A stretch of DNA of 6,843 nt from UASB124 sp964446935 (GTDB taxonomy: Bacteria > Babelota > Babeliae > Babelales > RVW-14), in NCBI GenBank assembly GCA_964446935.1, contig CAYUQI010000036.1, positions 1 to 6,843 of the forward strand, read 5' to 3'. The position numbers were made by a program, and so were the translations under genes. This document shows, piece after piece, positions 5,521 through 6,843 of the stretch. The notes beneath the pieces are model-generated. The model worked only from the letters and a program-made list of their open reading frames with translations. It was not told the DNA's origin and ran no database searches. How positions within the stretch are numbered: position 1 is the first letter of the stretch; each line of letters begins with the position of its first letter.

Positions 5521-6246
5521 ATGGAGCAACAAAATAATTTTGCTGAAAGTTTTACAAAGAAAACATTTTCTGACAATCTGCACCACATCGCACAACTCAT
5601 TAAGCTATTACAAAATAATGATCTTAAGCAAAGTCATTTAGTATTAAAAGATTGTTTGTTGATTTCAAATGCTAGAATGCTTGAAGGAATTTCAAACACG
5701 CTTATTACTGCTATGCCAATTAGCGATCGTTTAAAAAAAGATTTAGTAGAGAAATTTCAAGTGCTTGGTAAGTTTGATCTTGCGATGTTTATCGGTGCTC
5801 AGAAATCATTGGATTATAGCAATGACTTGATAGGGAATATCATTAATATCATGTCTGCAAGAAACAACCATGTTCATCCAAAAGTATCTGATAGCAAATT
5901 TAATTCTCTAGATGTAGATTCTGAGTCAGGGCAGGTATTTTTTGAGTTAACTCCAAAAAAAGCTATTGATATTATGTTGTCAACTTCAAAGATGTTTCAA
6001 TTTTTAGATGCATTTTTTATTGATTGGTGCAAGTGTGAAGGTCTGTATATTTCAGGTTTATTATGTGAATCTGTAAAATTCGTAGATGGTAATGTCAGTA
6101 TACTACAAAATTTAAATTTAATTGAAGATAAAAAAATTATTGAAGATGTGCTAAAAATTGAGATTAAGTTCTTAGCTTTAATCGTTCAAGAGCGAATGAA
6201 CATACAGCACAATGACATTTCTGATAATCTGCCCCAAAAACAATAA
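5521..6246 (+). CDS. Helical protein with HEPN-like RX4H motif
   Basis: The gene encodes 241 residues from the ATG at 5521 (AGGAA at 5506-5510, 10 nt upstream). An in-frame TTG at 5476 would add 15 residues (MRYPWACNINRNNGY) and has a weaker AAGG before it; the ATG is preferred but not certain. The protein is strongly helical and has no signal peptide or membrane segment. Its most telling feature is Arg114-Asn-Asn-His-Val-His119, an RX4H motif with Asn after Arg and Pro next to the His, at the end of a helix (LIGNIINIMSARNNHVHPK). This is the active-site signature of HEPN-domain RNases, seen in toxins and anti-phage proteins. The preceding LKKDLVEKFQVLGKFD also fits the family's helical style. 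The final 100 residues are of unknown type. It follows the PIN gene by 136 nt on the same strand, so two candidate RNases sit side by side. Assignment rests on the motif alone. Confidence 0.6.
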   Translation: MEQQNNFAESFTKKTFSDNLHHIAQLIKLLQNNDLKQSHLVLKDCLLISNARMLEGISNTLITAMPISDRLKKDLVEKFQVLGKFDLAMFIGAQKSLDYSNDLIGNIINIMSARNNHVHPKVSDSKFNSLDVDSESGQVFFELTPKKAIDIMLSTSKMFQFLDAFFIDWCKCEGLYISGLLCESVKFVDGNVSILQNLNLIEDKKIIEDVLKIEIKFLALIVQERMNIQHNDISDNLPQKQ

Positions 6247-6282
6247 GATCTTTTATATTGGTAAAAAAATGAAGGGAAACCC

Positions 6283-6795
6283 ATGCCGACCCCAAAAATC
6301 CTCCTCCTCGGCGACCCTCGCTTATACGAAATTTCCAAAGAAATCGCCAAGGAAGAATGTTCACAGATGCACACAATCGTCAAAGACTTGCACGATGCTT
6401 TGATGGCATTCCGTGCCAAGTACAATCGTGGTCGTGCGATTGCGGCACCACAGATTGGGGTCATGAAGCGGTTGATATATATGAATATAGAGGGAAAATG
6501 CACGGTGTTGGTTAACCCAACAATCACCTTCAAAAGCCCTGAGATGATAGATGTTTGGGATGATTGTTTTTCGTTCCCTGACTTGCTGGTCAAGGTCAAG
6601 CGGCATAAAACCTGCCGTTTAAAGTTTCGTGATCTGGAATGGAATGAACATGAATGTGAGTTGGAAGGGGATTTGTCGGAGCTGCTGCAGCATGAATATG
6701 ATCATTTGGATGGTATCATGGCCACCATGCGTGCTGTTGATAGTAAGTCGTTTGCTGTTGCTAGCCAAAAGCATCTGGTAGGGTTTGGGCGGTAG
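6283..6795 (+). CDS. def: Peptide deformylase, divergent motif 2
   Basis: The gene encodes 170 residues, the normal length, from ATG 6283 with GAAGGG shortly upstream. Peptide deformylase removes the formyl group from the first methionine of new proteins at the ribosome. Motif 1 is GRAIAAPQIG (residues 50-59, Gln57). Motif 3 is QHEYDHLDGIM, giving His137, Glu138 and His141. Motif 2, normally EGCLS, reads DDCFS (93-97): the metal ligand Cys95 is kept, but Glu-Gly becomes Asp-Asp and Leu becomes Phe. So the metal site looks complete while the substrate-side loop is altered. It is probably an active but divergent deformylase, or a second copy with a narrower role. The gene lies 36 nt after the HEPN-like gene and may share its transcript. 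A decayed duplicate of its first codons appears at 2185-2249. Confidence 0.9.
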   Translation: MPTPKILLLGDPRLYEISKEIAKEECSQMHTIVKDLHDALMAFRAKYNRGRAIAAPQIGVMKRLIYMNIEGKCTVLVNPTITFKSPEMIDVWDDCFSFPDLLVKVKRHKTCRLKFRDLEWNEHECELEGDLSELLQHEYDHLDGIMATMRAVDSKSFAVASQKHLVGFGR

Positions 6796-6802
6796 GGTTT
6801 TG

Positions 6803-6843
6803 TTACAAATTTTTTTGGGCTTCGTACATTTCTTTGCGAAGCT
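6803..6843 (-). CDS. C-terminal end of a convergent gene, mostly outside window
   Basis: Reading the minus strand from the right edge gives LRKEMYEAQKNL followed by a TAA (plus-strand 6803-6805). This hydrophilic helical tail looks like a normal protein end, and its stop lies 7 nt after the deformylase stop in a tail-to-tail arrangement. Only 12 codons are visible, so this is a suggestion. The same bases also contain a 6-bp inverted repeat (GCTTCG 6819-6824, CGAAGC 6837-6842), which could be part of a hairpin instead. Confidence 0.35.
   Translation of the reverse strand, partial: LRKEMYEAQKNL

Noticed and set aside
6164..6606. Minus-strand open frames opposite deformylase
   Set aside because: They overlap a gene with all deformylase metal ligands, have no credible start sites and look cysteine- and serine-rich, as antisense frames do.
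1..6843. tRNA, rRNA, CRISPR array or transposase gene
   Set aside because: I looked for cloverleaf-like stems with a TTCRANY loop, regularly spaced direct repeats and transposase motifs, and saw none.

Overview
The window looks like an accessory region of an AT-rich bacterial genome. TGA and TAA work as ordinary stops, and the clear starts have GGAGG- or AAGGAG-type ribosome binding sites. Three features suggest a host-associated or intracellular bacterium: several small exported proteins, a tandem pair of exported ankyrin-repeat proteins, and intergenic DNA rich in palindromic repeats. My best guess is a Dependentiae (TM6)-type organism or a similar endosymbiont. That assignment is an inference from style, not from a marker gene.

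Left part (1-1431). A minus-strand gene for a secreted protein starts at 768 and runs off the left edge. It is followed by about 660 bp without a convincing gene. That stretch holds a mosaic of hairpin repeats (908-1085), a 17-nt palindrome (1153-1169), a possible terminator (1218-1256) and the first copy of a leader module (1290-1422).

Middle-left (1432-2545). A two-pass membrane protein of unknown function is followed, 14 nt after its stop, by what appears to be a broken duplicate of the ribosome binding site and first codons of the peptide deformylase gene found intact at 6283. After more palindromic DNA comes a second copy of the leader module (2375-2479). Its reading frame resembles a piece of an ankyrin-type repeat.

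Main gene array (2546-6795, all plus strand). Two paralogous exported ankyrin-repeat proteins are each followed by a strong hairpin. Next come a Skp/OmpH-like exported protein, a PIN-domain nuclease that overlaps it by 4 nt, and an alpha-helical protein with a HEPN-like RX4H motif. A peptide deformylase with intact metal ligands but a divergent second motif closes the array. The last 41 nt probably hold the C-terminus of a converging minus-strand gene.

Interpretation. The ankyrin and Skp-like proteins should act outside the cytoplasm. The PIN and HEPN proteins look like cytoplasmic RNases of the kind found in toxin-antitoxin or defence loci. The overlap between the Skp-like gene and the PIN gene, and the duplicated def start flanking the array, are the two most unusual points. 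Together they suggest accessory genes accreting upstream of def, but no function for the array as a system can be proved from the sequence alone.
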